Part shown: positions 37,101-46,176 of the stretch, piece after piece
Layout: every line of letters begins with the position of its first letter
Position numbering within the stretch: position 1 is the stretch's first letter
NCBI RefSeq assembly: GCF_025999095.1
Contig: NZ_AP024678.1
Span: 558,001 to 622,000 of the forward strand
Direction of reading: 5' to 3'
DNA: 64,000 nt
From: Thermosynechococcus sp.
GTDB taxonomy: Bacteria; Cyanobacteriota; Cyanobacteriia; Thermosynechococcales; Thermosynechococcaceae
Made by a program: the position numbers and the translations under genes
The notes under the pieces: model-generated
What the model was told of the DNA's origin: nothing
The model's input: the letters and a program-made list of their open reading frames with translations, nothing else
Databases searched by the model: none

Positions 37101-37757
37101 ATAGGCATCAACAACCGTCGTATCACCGCGGCTCACCAGCTTAATGAGGCCGCTCACCTCATGGGAAACGGACACTTGGGTAAAGCCCATTTCCCTTGCC
37201 AAGGCAGCTACCTGTTGCTCATGGTCAGGGTAACGGTAGCCATGGACGAAGACAATGGCACAACTGCGGATGCCTTCGTCGTAGACCGCTGCCAGTTGCG
37301 GTTTCAGCGCCGCCAAATCAAGGGGGATGAGAATTTCCCCTTGGGCACTGATCCGCTCTTTGACTTCGATGACCTTGGTGTAAAGAGGCGGCGGTTGCTC
37401 AATTCCTAGGGCAAAGAGATCGGGGCGGTTTTGGTAGCCAATGGCTAGCGCATCCCCGAAGCCTTGGGTGATGAGTAGAACCGTTGGCTCGCCTTTGCGC
37501 TCCAAAAGAGCATTGGTGGCCACCGTTGTCCCCAGTTTCACAATTTCAACGGCTTCACTGGGAATGGGTGCATCCCCTGCCAATCCCATGAGGGTACGAA
37601 TTCCCGCTACCGCCGCATCGCGATACTGCTCTGGATTCTCTGAGAGCAGCTTGTGTACCACTATGTGGCCATCGGGACGGCGGGCGACGATATCCGTGAA
37701 CGTGCCGCCGCGATCGATCCAAAATTGCCATTTACCCTGGACCTGATGACTGCTCAT
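34107..37757 (-). CDS. 5-oxoprolinase (ATP-hydrolysing), fused HyuA-HyuB type
   Basis: This is a 1216-aa cytosolic-type protein that would cleave 5-oxoproline (pyroglutamate) to glutamate with ATP. The N-terminal half is HyuA-like (RGGTFTDIVARRPDG, DMGGTSTDVCHY, then GGAGGQHACLIAEALGM). The C-terminal half is HyuB-like (LDFSCALFDGAGNLVANAPH, NNPYRGGTHLPDITV, SRGHHADIGGISPGSMPA). The single-chain fusion is typical of 5-oxoprolinase. It starts 42 bp after cphA on the same strand, so cotranscription with the cyanophycin genes is likely. Hydantoinase activity is an alternative that sequence alone cannot exclude. Confidence 0.85.
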   Translation of the reverse strand: MSSHQVQGKWQFWIDRGGTFTDIVARRPDGHIVVHKLLSENPEQYRDAAVAGIRTLMGLAGDAPIPSEAVEIVKLGTTVATNALLERKGEPTVLLITQGFGDALAIGYQNRPDLFALGIEQPPPLYTKVIEVKERISAQGEILIPLDLAALKPQLAAVYDEGIRSCAIVFVHGYRYPDHEQQVAALAREMGFTQVSVSHEVSGLIKLVSRGDTTVVDAYLSPVLDRYLQGVQAELGEIAVYCMQSNGGVVAASCFRGKDSLLSGPAGGMVGVVRTALAAGIERLIGLDMGGTSTDVCHYRHNSNAPWPEYERWQETTIAGVRLRSPLLAVHTVAAGGGSILRFDQGRYQVGPESAGANPGPAAYRRGGPLTITDANLLLGKIQPAYFPAVFGADGQQPLDRKTVEQQFAQLRQEIYRSTGDARRVADVAAGFIEVAVNTMAQAIKKISLEQGHDVREYTLCAFGGAGGQHACLIAEALGMPQVYIHPYAGVLSAYGIGQAELRVLKEQTIEQPLISDGFAELQGQIERLKAQAVAELVAQGVDPAQIQSQVRIGLGYVGTDTTLWVPWSDQETMAASFAQAHRDRYGFNLRGRSLRVGQIAVEAVALQGMATVTVPAATGELIPLDHVPVYSKGQWHQAPVYERDRLPAHQVIAGVALILDATGTNVVEAGWQAEVDEQGGLWLRPLQALAATPKQIAPTVADPVQLAIFQQLFRAIAEQMGVTLQQTSASVNIKERLDFSCALFDGAGNLVANAPHIPVHLGSMSESVKALLAEKNNALRAGQVFATNNPYRGGTHLPDITVITPVFFKGEAHPAFFVASRGHHADIGGISPGSMPANSTDVRQEGILFDNVLLVDGGEFQQDAIYQLLTQGPWPARYPEQNIADLQAQIAANQRGAQELMALCDRYGREVVAAYMEFSQANAAECVRQCLRSLPGGRFCVAMDNGSQIQVQITIDTTQGIACLDFEGTSKQTHDNFNAPLAITKATVLYVLRTLVREDIPLNAGCLRPIELRVPEGCLLNPTFPAAVAAGNVETSQTLANALYGALGIMAAAQGTMNNLSFGSDRYQYYETICGGAGAGATFAGASTVQTHMTNSRLTDVEVLESRYPVIVWEFCRRRGSGGKGQQSGGDGAIRVLEFREPMTVSLLSQSRNIPPFGLFGGECGAVGENQWLKLGEPPYPLPGTATITVAAGDRLRICTPGGGGFGVPNLYPSD

Positions 37758-37799
37758 TGAGGGTGATACTATCAGGGTTGCCAGCGGTAGAGAAACTCC

Positions 37800-40490
37800 C
37801 TAATGAGAGATGGAGCGGTTGAGATCACCACTGGTGGGCATTCCCTCACTGTGAAAGCCATTGGTCGTTTCCTCTTGGAGTCGTTGCTGATGCTGGCGAA
37901 TCAGTTGGATCGTGCGGCTGACTTCCGCTGGAAAGATCACCACTAAGGATCCTTTGGGAGCGCGATCGAGGGCAAATTGAATCGCTGCTACCTCGTCATG
38001 GATGATATCGTATTGCCGCTGGACACTGTGGTGATGCACCCCCCGCTCAATCCAATAGGCGGCATCGCCACGGGGCCGGCCACGGGTATCATCATCTTCC
38101 TTAATGATGATCCAATCAAAGATTTTCGCCGCCAGTTCCCCCAGTTGTTCCAAGTCTTGATCGCGGCGATCCCCCGGTCCTCCAATGACACCAATGCGCT
38201 GCCCCGGCCATTTTTGGACAAATTCACCAATGGCCTCATACCCTGCTGGATTGTGGGCATAATCCACCAAGACACTAAATTGCCCCAAATCAAAGAGGTT
38301 CATCCGACCGGGGGTTTGCTCCACCGAGGTTCGGAAGGTGGTCAAGGCAGCGCGAATATGCTCAATACTGATGCCTTGGGCAAAGGTGGCTAGACTGGCA
38401 GCGAGGGCATTGGCAATCATAAAGCCCGCTCGAGCGCCCAGGGTCAGGGGCACATTTTCTGCCTGCTCAATCCGCAGCGTCCAGTCCCCTTTCAAAATTG
38501 AGAGATAGCCATTTTCATAAACAGCGGCGAGTCCCCCCTGCTGGATATGCTGCCGAATGATTGGATTGTGGGGATTCATCGAGAAATAGGCCACTTGCGC
38601 TTTGACTTGGCGTGCCATTCCCGCCACTAGGGGGTCATCGGCATTCAAAACAGCGTAGCCATTCGGCCAGGCGGATTCCACCACCACTGCCTTTAAGTCC
38701 GCCAATTGCTCAACGGTGTCAATATCGCCAAGGCCAAGGTGGTCAGCCTGCACATTGAGCACCACGCCGACATCGCAGTGGTCAAAGCCCAAGCCGGAGC
38801 GGAGAATTCCGCCGCGCGCCGTTTCGAGGACGGCAATCTCAACGGTGGGGTCTTGCAGGATTAGTTGGGCACTTTGGGGGCCTGTGGTGTCTCCTTTTTC
38901 CACCAGATAATCCCCAATATAGATGCCGTCTGTGGTGGTGTAGCCAACGGTTTGTCCCGTTTGTTTGCAGATATGGGCAATGAGACGGGTGGTGGTGGTT
39001 TTACCATTGGTGCCCGTAATGGCAAAGATCGGGATGCGGCAGGGCGTTCCCGGTGGAAAGAGCATATTCAACACTGGTTCAGCAACATTGCGGGCAATCC
39101 CTTGGCTGGGGTTTGTGTGCATGCGAAAGCCGGGAGCAGCATTGACTTCCACAATCACACCGCCAACTTTAGGCAGGGGCTGACTAATATCGGGGCTGAC
39201 AACGTCAATACCGGCAATATCAAGGCCAATGAGCCGAGCGGCCCGCTGGCAAATCCAAACATTTTCCGGGTGAATTTCATCGGTGCGATCAACGGCAATG
39301 CCACCGGTACTCAGGTTCGCCGTGGCCCGTAGATAACAAATTTCCCCCGGTTGCAAGACCGTATTCAGGGTATAGCCCTGTTTTTCCAGGAGTGTCCAAG
39401 TGTCGTGGTTGACCTCAATGCGGGTGAGGATATTATCGTGACCGTCTCCCCGCTGCGGGTCTTGGTTCGTTTTCTCAATCAGTTCTTCAATGGTGGAGCG
39501 GCCGTCGCCAATGACATGGGCGGGCACCCGTTCAGCAACAGCAACCACTTTGCCGTTGACCACCAGAACCCGGAAGTCGCGACCCGCATGATAGCGTTCC
39601 ACAATGACTGATTTGGAGATGCTGCTGGCAATTTCAAAGGCTTCTTCAGCTTCTTCTAGGCTGTTGATGTCAATCGTAATCCCGCGACCGTGATTGCCGT
39701 TAAGGGGCTTAATGACAATGGGGTAGCTACCGATCTCCTCAATGGCTGCGGGGAGGTCTTCAATATAGCGGACGACGGTTCCCTTAGGCACGGGAAGTCC
39801 TGCATCCTCAAGCAGTCGCTTTGCCCCTTCTTTGTCCCCTGCGAGTTCAACGGCCAGGATGCTACTGCGATCGCTCAACGTGGCTTGCATGCGATGACTG
39901 CGGGCACCATAGCCCAATTGAATAATCGAGCGACTGCTCAACTCAAACCAAGGGATATTGCGGGCTTCGGCTTCGCGGACAATCGCTTCCGTACTCGGGC
40001 CAAGGGAGGCTTTTGCTTTCAACTGCCGCAGATCGGCGAGATCCTGATCCAGTTCTCGCTGGGGATAGGTGCCCGTATCGATAATGCTTTGGCACAGTCG
40101 CACTGCGGCTCGGCCGGCATAGCGGCCTGCTTCTTCCACTTGGTATTCGTAGACTACTTGATAGACCCCCGGTGTTGAGGTCTCCCGCGTGCGGCCAAAG
40201 CCAACGGTCATCCCTGCCAGTTCTTGGAGTTCGAGGGCGACATGTTCAACCACATGACCAAGATAGGTGCCTTCTCGTAGGCGGGTGAGAAAGCCCCCTG
40301 CGTGGCCAAGGGAGCAAAAATGATTGTAAAGACTGGGTAAAACCCGCACCAACCCATCCACAAACCCGGGAATCTGGTTGGAGGGGGTGTTGGCCACCTC
40401 TTCTAGATCTAAACGCATGACAATCAGCTTATGACGCCGAATGCTCCAGTAATTGGGACCCCGCAGCGTTTGTACTTTGAGAATCTTCAT
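37800..40490 (-). CDS. cphA: Cyanophycin synthetase
   Basis: CphA builds the nitrogen-storage polymer multi-L-arginyl-poly-L-aspartate by two alternating ATP-dependent ligations. The 896-aa protein has an N-terminal CphA domain (GHVVEHVALELQELAG near 78-93). An ATP-grasp ligase follows (KPLNGNHGRG at 261-270 and EVNAAPGFRMH at 448-458). The C-terminal Mur-ligase-like domain has P-loop GTNGKTTT at 493-500 and the YAHNPAGYEA region. Length is normal. It follows cphB by about 93 bp on the same strand. Confidence 0.97.
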   Translation of the reverse strand: MKILKVQTLRGPNYWSIRRHKLIVMRLDLEEVANTPSNQIPGFVDGLVRVLPSLYNHFCSLGHAGGFLTRLREGTYLGHVVEHVALELQELAGMTVGFGRTRETSTPGVYQVVYEYQVEEAGRYAGRAAVRLCQSIIDTGTYPQRELDQDLADLRQLKAKASLGPSTEAIVREAEARNIPWFELSSRSIIQLGYGARSHRMQATLSDRSSILAVELAGDKEGAKRLLEDAGLPVPKGTVVRYIEDLPAAIEEIGSYPIVIKPLNGNHGRGITIDINSLEEAEEAFEIASSISKSVIVERYHAGRDFRVLVVNGKVVAVAERVPAHVIGDGRSTIEELIEKTNQDPQRGDGHDNILTRIEVNHDTWTLLEKQGYTLNTVLQPGEICYLRATANLSTGGIAVDRTDEIHPENVWICQRAARLIGLDIAGIDVVSPDISQPLPKVGGVIVEVNAAPGFRMHTNPSQGIARNVAEPVLNMLFPPGTPCRIPIFAITGTNGKTTTTRLIAHICKQTGQTVGYTTTDGIYIGDYLVEKGDTTGPQSAQLILQDPTVEIAVLETARGGILRSGLGFDHCDVGVVLNVQADHLGLGDIDTVEQLADLKAVVVESAWPNGYAVLNADDPLVAGMARQVKAQVAYFSMNPHNPIIRQHIQQGGLAAVYENGYLSILKGDWTLRIEQAENVPLTLGARAGFMIANALAASLATFAQGISIEHIRAALTTFRTSVEQTPGRMNLFDLGQFSVLVDYAHNPAGYEAIGEFVQKWPGQRIGVIGGPGDRRDQDLEQLGELAAKIFDWIIIKEDDDTRGRPRGDAAYWIERGVHHHSVQRQYDIIHDEVAAIQFALDRAPKGSLVVIFPAEVSRTIQLIRQHQQRLQEETTNGFHSEGMPTSGDLNRSISH

Positions 40491-40583
40491 AGAAGAGTGG
40501 CTTTTTTAAGGACAACTTACCATTTTTAGTTTTGAGGGGAGTGACGCAATAAACTGTATCTTAAACAACACTTTCCCGAAAAC

Positions 40584-41450
40584 TTAATTTAGGGGAGGCA
40601 AAATGCACTTATGCTGCACTTGATGGGTGCGGAGATCGTAGCAGTCACCATCACTGAGGATATGTAGGCGCAAGTTGTAGATACTCAGAGGTTCGTTGAC
40701 ATCGACATGGGCATAGTTCGTGTAGCTGACATCTCGAGGATCAATAATAGTGACAGAGCCACGACCAAGAACCCGCAGCGTACCATTGGCTTCAAACATG
40801 GCACAAGTATCTTCATCAATGCCAACGCCCAGCTTGTCGGGATGAGCAGAAATGGCGCTAATCAGGCGCGCCAAGCGATTGCGGTTGTGGAAGTGCTGAT
40901 CGACTAAAATATCGGGAAGAATACCCAAGCCTGTGGCCAAATCTACTAGGGAGCGGTTTGGGGCTTCATTGCTGCCCCCACTGGCAATCATGCACTCACC
41001 CATGACAGCGGCACCGGCACTGGTACCCGCAAGGATGGATTTGCCTTCCCAGACTTGATGGCGCAATTGGTACAGGAGGGGGGTTTCATCCAGCAGCGCC
41101 GACAAGCGCAGTTGATCGCCTCCAGACATAAAAATTCCAGTACAGCGACTCAAGCGAGTCAGCATCTCTTCCTGTTCAGCATCGGCGCGATCGCCCACCA
41201 AGAGAACGTCCACTTCCCGCACGCCAATATCGCGGAAAATATCCTGGTAGAGCCGCCCCATGGCATCGGGTTCACGGGAAGCAGAGGGAATAACACCAAT
41301 GACCGCATCTAGACCGCCCGCGCGTTGGCAAAAGGTGGTGAGAATTTGTCGCCCACGGACTTTGTCCTCCGCTCCCCCAATTGCCATCACTAAACCTTTG
41401 TGACCAGAATGTTGATGGGTCGTTTTGGAAATGGGGTCTAATTGCAACAT
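40584..41450 (-). CDS. cphB: Cyanophycinase
   Basis: CphB is a serine-type exopeptidase that degrades cyanophycin to beta-Asp-Arg dipeptides. From the ATG at 41450 it is 288 aa. The nucleophile is Ser144 in AGTSAGA, in a Class-I-glutamine-amidotransferase-like fold, with IGGAEDK near residue 24 and FMSGGDQLRL at 107-116. The longest frame runs to 41552, but the added 34 residues are not family-like. It is immediately upstream of cphA, the usual cyanobacterial arrangement. Confidence 0.95.
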   Translation of the reverse strand: MLQLDPISKTTHQHSGHKGLVMAIGGAEDKVRGRQILTTFCQRAGGLDAVIGVIPSASREPDAMGRLYQDIFRDIGVREVDVLLVGDRADAEQEEMLTRLSRCTGIFMSGGDQLRLSALLDETPLLYQLRHQVWEGKSILAGTSAGAAVMGECMIASGGSNEAPNRSLVDLATGLGILPDILVDQHFHNRNRLARLISAISAHPDKLGVGIDEDTCAMFEANGTLRVLGRGSVTIIDPRDVSYTNYAHVDVNEPLSIYNLRLHILSDGDCYDLRTHQVQHKCILPPLN

Positions 41451-41574
41451 AGGGCTACGGTGAATAAAACGTTCAAGCGGCAGACAGAATTGATGCATTT
41501 GGCAAGGGGGATGCCAATACCCGACTACTGACACGGGGATTCTATACAGCATAATGCCAGATTAGGCAAAATTT

Positions 41575-41742
41575 TTAAGTCGCGATCAAGATTTGCACAA
41601 ATGCTTGATGTTCAGGTGCTTGATGTTTAGGGGTGACCAGTCCCTGTTGTAGCACCTGCAAGAGAGTACCCCGATCATGGGCAAGTAATGCCCTAAGGGC
41701 AAGCCGACGTCTCCGGGCAATTGCCCACTGTGGATAATCCCC
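41575..41742 (-). pseudogene. Decayed coding remnant, family not recognised
   Basis: A 55-codon open frame ends at a TAA (41577-41575). It has no start codon and is preceded by a TGA (41745-41743). It reads like the C-terminus of a real protein: DYPQWAIARRRRLALRALLA, then QVLQQGLVTPKHQAPEHQAF. Upstream, other phases give protein-like stretches (for example VNTVIQQAHPGATVLHP and RLALEQDLRG) interrupted by stops. This is the pattern of a gene broken by several lesions. Confidence 0.4.
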
Positions 41743-42074
41743 TCAGATCCTGTTCAAGGGCCAACCGTTGCTATACCCAACAGAGGGCTGCCTAATCCTC
41801 CGATAGGGTGGCTGCTAAGTGCCCCCGTTCCGCCGTTGTTTGCCGAGAAGCATCCCCATTATGGATGTAAAACAGTGGCACCAGGATGAGCCTGCTGAAT
41901 AACTGTGTTGACAGTGCGATCGCTCGTTTGCCCAGGTAACCAATCCTGTGGTTTCGCTGATCGGATCACCCCACCGTAGTCCTCTTGGCCGGCGCGACTC
42001 ACAAAACCCCTATGGGCAATTCCGCCTCACCCCCTAGCCCCCATTCTCAAGCAGACTTGCAGTGGCCCAGGCAA
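41743..42074. other. Gap between cphB side and pstB
   Basis: No intact gene is present. It holds the upstream pieces of the decayed remnant and one HIP1 octamer (near 41919). It contains no recognised RNA gene. Confidence 0.5.
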
Positions 42075-42884
42075 TCAACCGAAACGACCATTGACGTAAT
42101 CGGCGGTCTTCTGCTCCACGGGCTTCGTAAAAATAGACATGGTGTCGTTGTACTCCACCAACTCGCCGAGGTACATAAAGGCAGTGAACTGGGAAATGCG
42201 AATGGCCTGCTGCATATTGTGGGTCACAATCAAAATAGTGACTTGATCCTTGAGCTCCGTAATCAGGTTTTCAATACTGACTGTTGCAATTGGATCCAAA
42301 GCAGAGGTAGGCTCATCAAAGAGAATCAGCTCCGGATTAGTGGCAAGGGCACGGGCAATACAGAGCCGCTGCTGCTGTCCTCCCGAAAGAGAGGTCCCTG
42401 GCTCTTTGAGGCGATCTTTAACTTCATCCCAGAGAGCGGCATTGCGCAGCGATCGCTCCACCACCTCATCAAGAATGGCACGGTTAGTGATGCCACGGAT
42501 GCGCAGGCCGTAGGCCACATTTTCGTAAATGGACTTAGGGAAAGGGTTTGGCTTTTGAAAGACCATGCCAATCTGCATGCGCACTTCGATGGGATCCATC
42601 TGCAAAAGATTGCGCGGGTTTTCATCCCCCAACCAGATTTCCCCTTCGTAGCGATTACCAGGATACAGATCATGCATGCGGTTGAAGCAGCGCAGCAATG
42701 TCGTCTTGCCACAACCAGAAGGGCCGATTAAAGCTGTTACTTGCTTTTCATAAACCGCCAGGCTGATATTCTTCAGTGCTTGGTTGCTCTTGTAGTAGAA
42801 GTTCAGATTTCGCACCTCAGCCAGCTTTTTTAAGGACTGTTGGGTTGGGGGAACTCCCTGTCCTGAATCTGTTGGTTTTACCAT
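42075..42884 (-). CDS. pstB: Phosphate ABC transporter ATPase
   Basis: PstB powers high-affinity phosphate import. The 269-aa ATPase shows Walker [10 protein letters not shown] (54-62), the LSGGQQQR signature, Walker [14 protein letters not shown] and the H-loop THNMQQA. The PstB-specific NRMHDLYPG and [19 protein letters not shown] segments are present. It overlaps pstA by 7 bp and is the last gene of the pst run. Confidence 0.97.
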   Translation of the reverse strand: MVKPTDSGQGVPPTQQSLKKLAEVRNLNFYYKSNQALKNISLAVYEKQVTALIGPSGCGKTTLLRCFNRMHDLYPGNRYEGEIWLGDENPRNLLQMDPIEVRMQIGMVFQKPNPFPKSIYENVAYGLRIRGITNRAILDEVVERSLRNAALWDEVKDRLKEPGTSLSGGQQQRLCIARALATNPELILFDEPTSALDPIATVSIENLITELKDQVTILIVTHNMQQAIRISQFTAFMYLGELVEYNDTMSIFTKPVEQKTADYVNGRFG

Positions 42885-43807
42885 TTGATGCTCTTCCTAA
42901 AACGATAACGAAGGTAAATGGCCATTGCGTTGACACCCAAGGTCAAAACAAGCAGGACAATCCCTGCTGCCGCTGCATTTACCTGAAACTCTTCTTGCGG
43001 GCGTGACACCCAGTTAAACATTTGAATTGGCAACACAGTAAAGGGTGACCAGAGCCATTGGAACGAAATATAGGGAAACTCGGCCTTTAATGGGGCTTCC
43101 GGCAAAAAAGTGATAAAGGTTAACGCACCAATGGTTACTAGTGGAGCCGTTTCTCCCAAGGCTCGCGACACCCCCACAATCACACCAGTGAGAATCCCAC
43201 CCATAGAGTAGGGTAGAATGTGGTCAGCAATGGTTTGCCAACGGCTGGCTCCCACAGCATAGGCGCCCTCACGAATACCTTGGGGAATTGCCCGAATCGC
43301 TTCCCGTGTGGCGACAATGATCACCGGTAAAATCAACAAGGCTAGGGTACAGCCAGCGGTAAGAATACTTTCACCCCACTTGAGAATATAAACAAAAAAC
43401 CCTAGAGCCAACAGGCCATAAATGATGGAAGGAACACCGGCCAAATTGGTGATGTTGATTTCAATGAAATCAAGAAGCCAATTCTTCGGCGCGTACTCCT
43501 CAAGGTAGATGCCGGCTGCCACTCCCAGTGGTACGGCAACCACAATTGTAACTAGAATAACCAGTAGGCTACCTACCCACGCTGTTAAAATACCTGCTTC
43601 AGCCGGATCTCCACTAGGAGGTGACGTGAAAAACCTCCAGTTCAGGAGCGGAGCTCCCCGTAGGAGCAAATCTCCCACTAGGAGTACCAGTGTCAGTAGG
43701 GCAATAAAGATAGAAAAAAAGCCCAAGAAAATAAAAAACTTTTCCCAGCGCGTTCGGACCTCTATAGAGGCTCGAATTGCCAGCGGATTCCGTAATATGT
43801 CAATCAT
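42878..43807 (-). CDS. pstA: Phosphate ABC transporter permease
   Basis: A 309-aa inner-membrane permease with about six hydrophobic spans. The EAA-type coupling loop is visible ([20 protein letters not shown]), as is the downstream [13 protein letters not shown]. The N-terminal segment is short and basic. It starts directly at the pstC stop codon. Confidence 0.95.
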   Translation of the reverse strand: MIDILRNPLAIRASIEVRTRWEKFFIFLGFFSIFIALLTLVLLVGDLLLRGAPLLNWRFFTSPPSGDPAEAGILTAWVGSLLVILVTIVVAVPLGVAAGIYLEEYAPKNWLLDFIEINITNLAGVPSIIYGLLALGFFVYILKWGESILTAGCTLALLILPVIIVATREAIRAIPQGIREGAYAVGASRWQTIADHILPYSMGGILTGVIVGVSRALGETAPLVTIGALTFITFLPEAPLKAEFPYISFQWLWSPFTVLPIQMFNWVSRPQEEFQVNAAAAGIVLLVLTLGVNAMAIYLRYRFRKSIKW

Positions 43808-44821
43808 TTAGTACACCTCCCGATAGCGGCGGCTGATAAAGTAACCGGCCACATTCATGAGGAATGTCACTAAAAAGAGCATGATGCCTGCTGCAAAAAT
43901 AGATTGGTACTCCAAGGAACCATGGGGCAAGTCTCCAAGACTCGCCGAGACAATATAGGCTGTTGTTGTTGCTGCCCCTTCCAGGGGATTGAAGGTAAAT
44001 TTGGGTTGCAAACCAGCAGCCACAGCAACAATCATTGTTTCCCCGACCGCCCGTGCTAAACCCAAGATGTAGGCGGCAATTAAACCTGAGGTTGCCGCAG
44101 GTAATAGTACCCGCAAAGCTGTTTGTAGGCGAGTTGCCCCCATAGCGTAAGAACCTTCCCGTAGGTGTGAAGGAATAGCTTGCAGGGCATCCTCAGACAT
44201 ACTCATAATATAGGGAATAACCATCAAACCAACCACAATGCCAGCGCCTAGCATATTGAATCCGGGTAGCTCGTAGTATTCCCATGGTTCCTTCCCGGGC
44301 GCATACCATTGCTGTACACCCAAAATGATTTTCTGGAGCAATGGCGTAACAAATAGGAGGGCAAAATAGCCATAGACCACTGTGGGTACAGCAGCCAATA
44401 GTTCCAAAATCGGCTTCAGAATTTCTCGCACCTTTGCCGGAGCAAACTCACTCAGATAAATTGCACCAATCGTGCCAAATGGGATCGCAACAAAGCTGGC
44501 AATAACACAGGTCGTAATAGTTGCCGATAGCAGTGCCCACACCCCAATGCTGACCGGCTCAATCAAAGGGGACCACTCTGTGGTTGTCAAAAATTCTGCA
44601 AGGGCACCTATTAGCGATTCCTGATGAACCTCCATCACTTTCTGGAAAAAGATAGCAGTTTCACTCAGGAGAATGTAGATGATCACAGTGGTGATCATCA
44701 CCGAAGAAAATGCCGCTATAAAAAGGAAAGACCCAATAATGCGCTCTACCCAGATACGTTTTTGTCTGGCACTTGCCGAAATGGGCAGTTCAATGCGTGG
44801 GGCTAAGGGTTGATCGACCAT
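43808..44821 (-). CDS. pstC: Phosphate ABC transporter permease
   Basis: This is the partner permease to PstA: 337 aa from the ATG at 44821. A TTG nine codons earlier gives a longer frame, but the AGGTGG Shine-Dalgarno sequence about 13 nt upstream supports the ATG. It has about six membrane spans, PstC-type FGTIGAIYLSEFAP and a coupling loop (REGSYAMGATRLQTALRVLLP), with ARAVGETMIVAVAAG near the C terminus. The stem-loop between pstS and pstC may lower its expression relative to pstS. Confidence 0.94.
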   Translation of the reverse strand: MVDQPLAPRIELPISASARQKRIWVERIIGSFLFIAAFSSVMITTVIIYILLSETAIFFQKVMEVHQESLIGALAEFLTTTEWSPLIEPVSIGVWALLSATITTCVIASFVAIPFGTIGAIYLSEFAPAKVREILKPILELLAAVPTVVYGYFALLFVTPLLQKIILGVQQWYAPGKEPWEYYELPGFNMLGAGIVVGLMVIPYIMSMSEDALQAIPSHLREGSYAMGATRLQTALRVLLPAATSGLIAAYILGLARAVGETMIVAVAAGLQPKFTFNPLEGAATTTAYIVSASLGDLPHGSLEYQSIFAAGIMLFLVTFLMNVAGYFISRRYREVY

Positions 44822-44850
44822 AGGTAAAATTCTGCCACCTAAAATCAATT

Positions 44851-44884
44851 GGGGAAAGAGGCCTCAAGTTAGGCGTCCTTCCCC
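44851..44884 (-). terminator. Intercistronic stem-loop between pstS and pstC
   Basis: On the minus strand GGGGAAGGACGCC (44884-44872) pairs with GGCCTCTTTCCCC (44863-44851) with one mismatch and one wobble, around an 8-nt loop. A moderately T-rich AATTGATTTT follows. It lies 11 bp after the pstS stop. This fits a partial terminator or mRNA-stabilising hairpin that keeps pstS expression above pstCAB, as is common for binding-protein operons. Confidence 0.6.
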
Positions 44885-44894
44885 CTATCTTAGA

Positions 44895-45905
44895 CTACTC
44901 CTTGGCCTCTAGACTCAGTAACTCATTGATGGTGAGACCAACTGCCTCCTTACCGCCAAAAATGGTGCCAATGCGATTCTTGTTAAAGTTGGCAAGAACT
45001 GTCTTATAGGCACTAGCGGGAAGAGGAACATACTTAACTTTCTTGACCATCGCAGGAGCGTTGTTCAGGTAGTAGGTGATAAATTTTTTCACCTCAGGAC
45101 GTTGTGCAGCTTTAGCGTTGACATAGATAAAGATGGGTCGGGAGAGTGGCTGATAGGTACCGTCAACCACTGTTTTTTCAGAGGGCATCACCGGACCCTT
45201 GCCGTTGTCAATGGCCACTGGCTTCAGCTTGCTTTTGTTTTCTGCGTAGTAAGCATAGCCGAAGTAGCCTAGGGCTCCCCGCTCGCGGGATACCCCTTGC
45301 ACAAGAACGTTATCATCCTCACTGGCAGTGTAATCCTTGCGGCTAGCTTTTGCTTTACCGTTGATGGCCTCAGTGAAATAGTCAAAGGTACCGGAATCTG
45401 CTCCTGCACCAAAGAGTTTCAGAGGAATATTCGGAAACCCTTTGCGCACTTGGTTCCAGTTGTTGATTGTAGAGCCTGGTTCCCAAATCTTTTTCAGTTC
45501 AGCAACAGTCAGGCTTTTCGCCCAAGTATTTCGGGGGTTCACAACTACGGTGAGGGCATCATAGGCAACGGGCAGCTCAATGTACCGGACGCCAGCTGCT
45601 TTGCAGGCTTCCATTTCCTTGGCCAAAATGGGGCGGGAGGCATTGGAGATGTCGGTTTCACCGCGACAAAACTTTTTGAAGCCGCCACCGGTACCGGAGA
45701 TGCCTACAGTAACACGAACTTTGCCGCCTTCAGCTTTTTGAAAAGCTTCGGCAACTGCTTCAGTGACAGGATAGACTGTACTGGAGCCATCGATACGAAT
45801 CGTGGCGGCTTCTTGGGACAAGGTAGGGGGTATCAGGCTAGCGGAAAGAGCCGCCACGGCAGCGAATATCCCCAGAGGGGCATAGCGTTTTGCAGATGTC
45901 AACAT
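44895..45905 (-). CDS. pstS: Phosphate-binding protein PstS
   Basis: This periplasmic phosphate receptor is 336 aa from the ATG at 45905, which is preceded by AGGA. It has a Sec signal ([20 protein letters not shown], with cleavage near LSQEA), then [14 protein letters not shown] and the phosphate-contact [20 protein letters not shown]. An ASRPI segment and a [10 protein letters not shown] segment are also typical. An upstream in-frame ATG at 45971 lacks a signal-peptide character. Three Pho-box-like repeats lie about 130 bp upstream. Confidence 0.95.
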   Translation of the reverse strand: MLTSAKRYAPLGIFAAVAALSASLIPPTLSQEAATIRIDGSSTVYPVTEAVAEAFQKAEGGKVRVTVGISGTGGGFKKFCRGETDISNASRPILAKEMEACKAAGVRYIELPVAYDALTVVVNPRNTWAKSLTVAELKKIWEPGSTINNWNQVRKGFPNIPLKLFGAGADSGTFDYFTEAINGKAKASRKDYTASEDDNVLVQGVSRERGALGYFGYAYYAENKSKLKPVAIDNGKGPVMPSEKTVVDGTYQPLSRPIFIYVNAKAAQRPEVKKFITYYLNNAPAMVKKVKYVPLPASAYKTVLANFNKNRIGTIFGGKEAVGLTINELLSLEAKE

Positions 45906-46034
45906 GGTACTGTTTCCTAGCGGAGTAAACAACCCTTTACGTACAGTAGCTTCGGGGTGGCGGTTACCCACACGTTTCCAAGTGGTGAGCCGCTACAATG
46001 TCCCCATCGCCAGCATAGTCAAACATTTACGGGA

Positions 46035-46067
46035 TGGAGTTAAGAGAAGGTAAAAGTTTGTTTAAAA
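46035..46067 (-). promoter_or_regulatory. Pho-box-like triple direct repeat upstream of pstS
   Basis: Three 11-bp units stand in direct contact on the minus strand: TTTTAAACAAA (46067-46057), CTTTTACCTTC (46056-46046) and TCTTAACTCCA (46045-46035). Each is an 8-bp element resembling the cyanobacterial SphR/PhoB box (PyTTAAPyPyT-like) plus 3-bp spacer. A TATGCT (46017-46012) could be the -10. This predicts induction of pst under phosphate starvation. Confidence 0.65.
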
Positions 46068-46176
46068 TACCCCTACACATTGGGGATCAACCCTGTTGTT
46101 CACGCCGGTGACTTACTGTTGGGTTTAGTGTTAGACGTTAACTCTGGGCTAGGGAAACATTGAAGGATTGTCTGCA

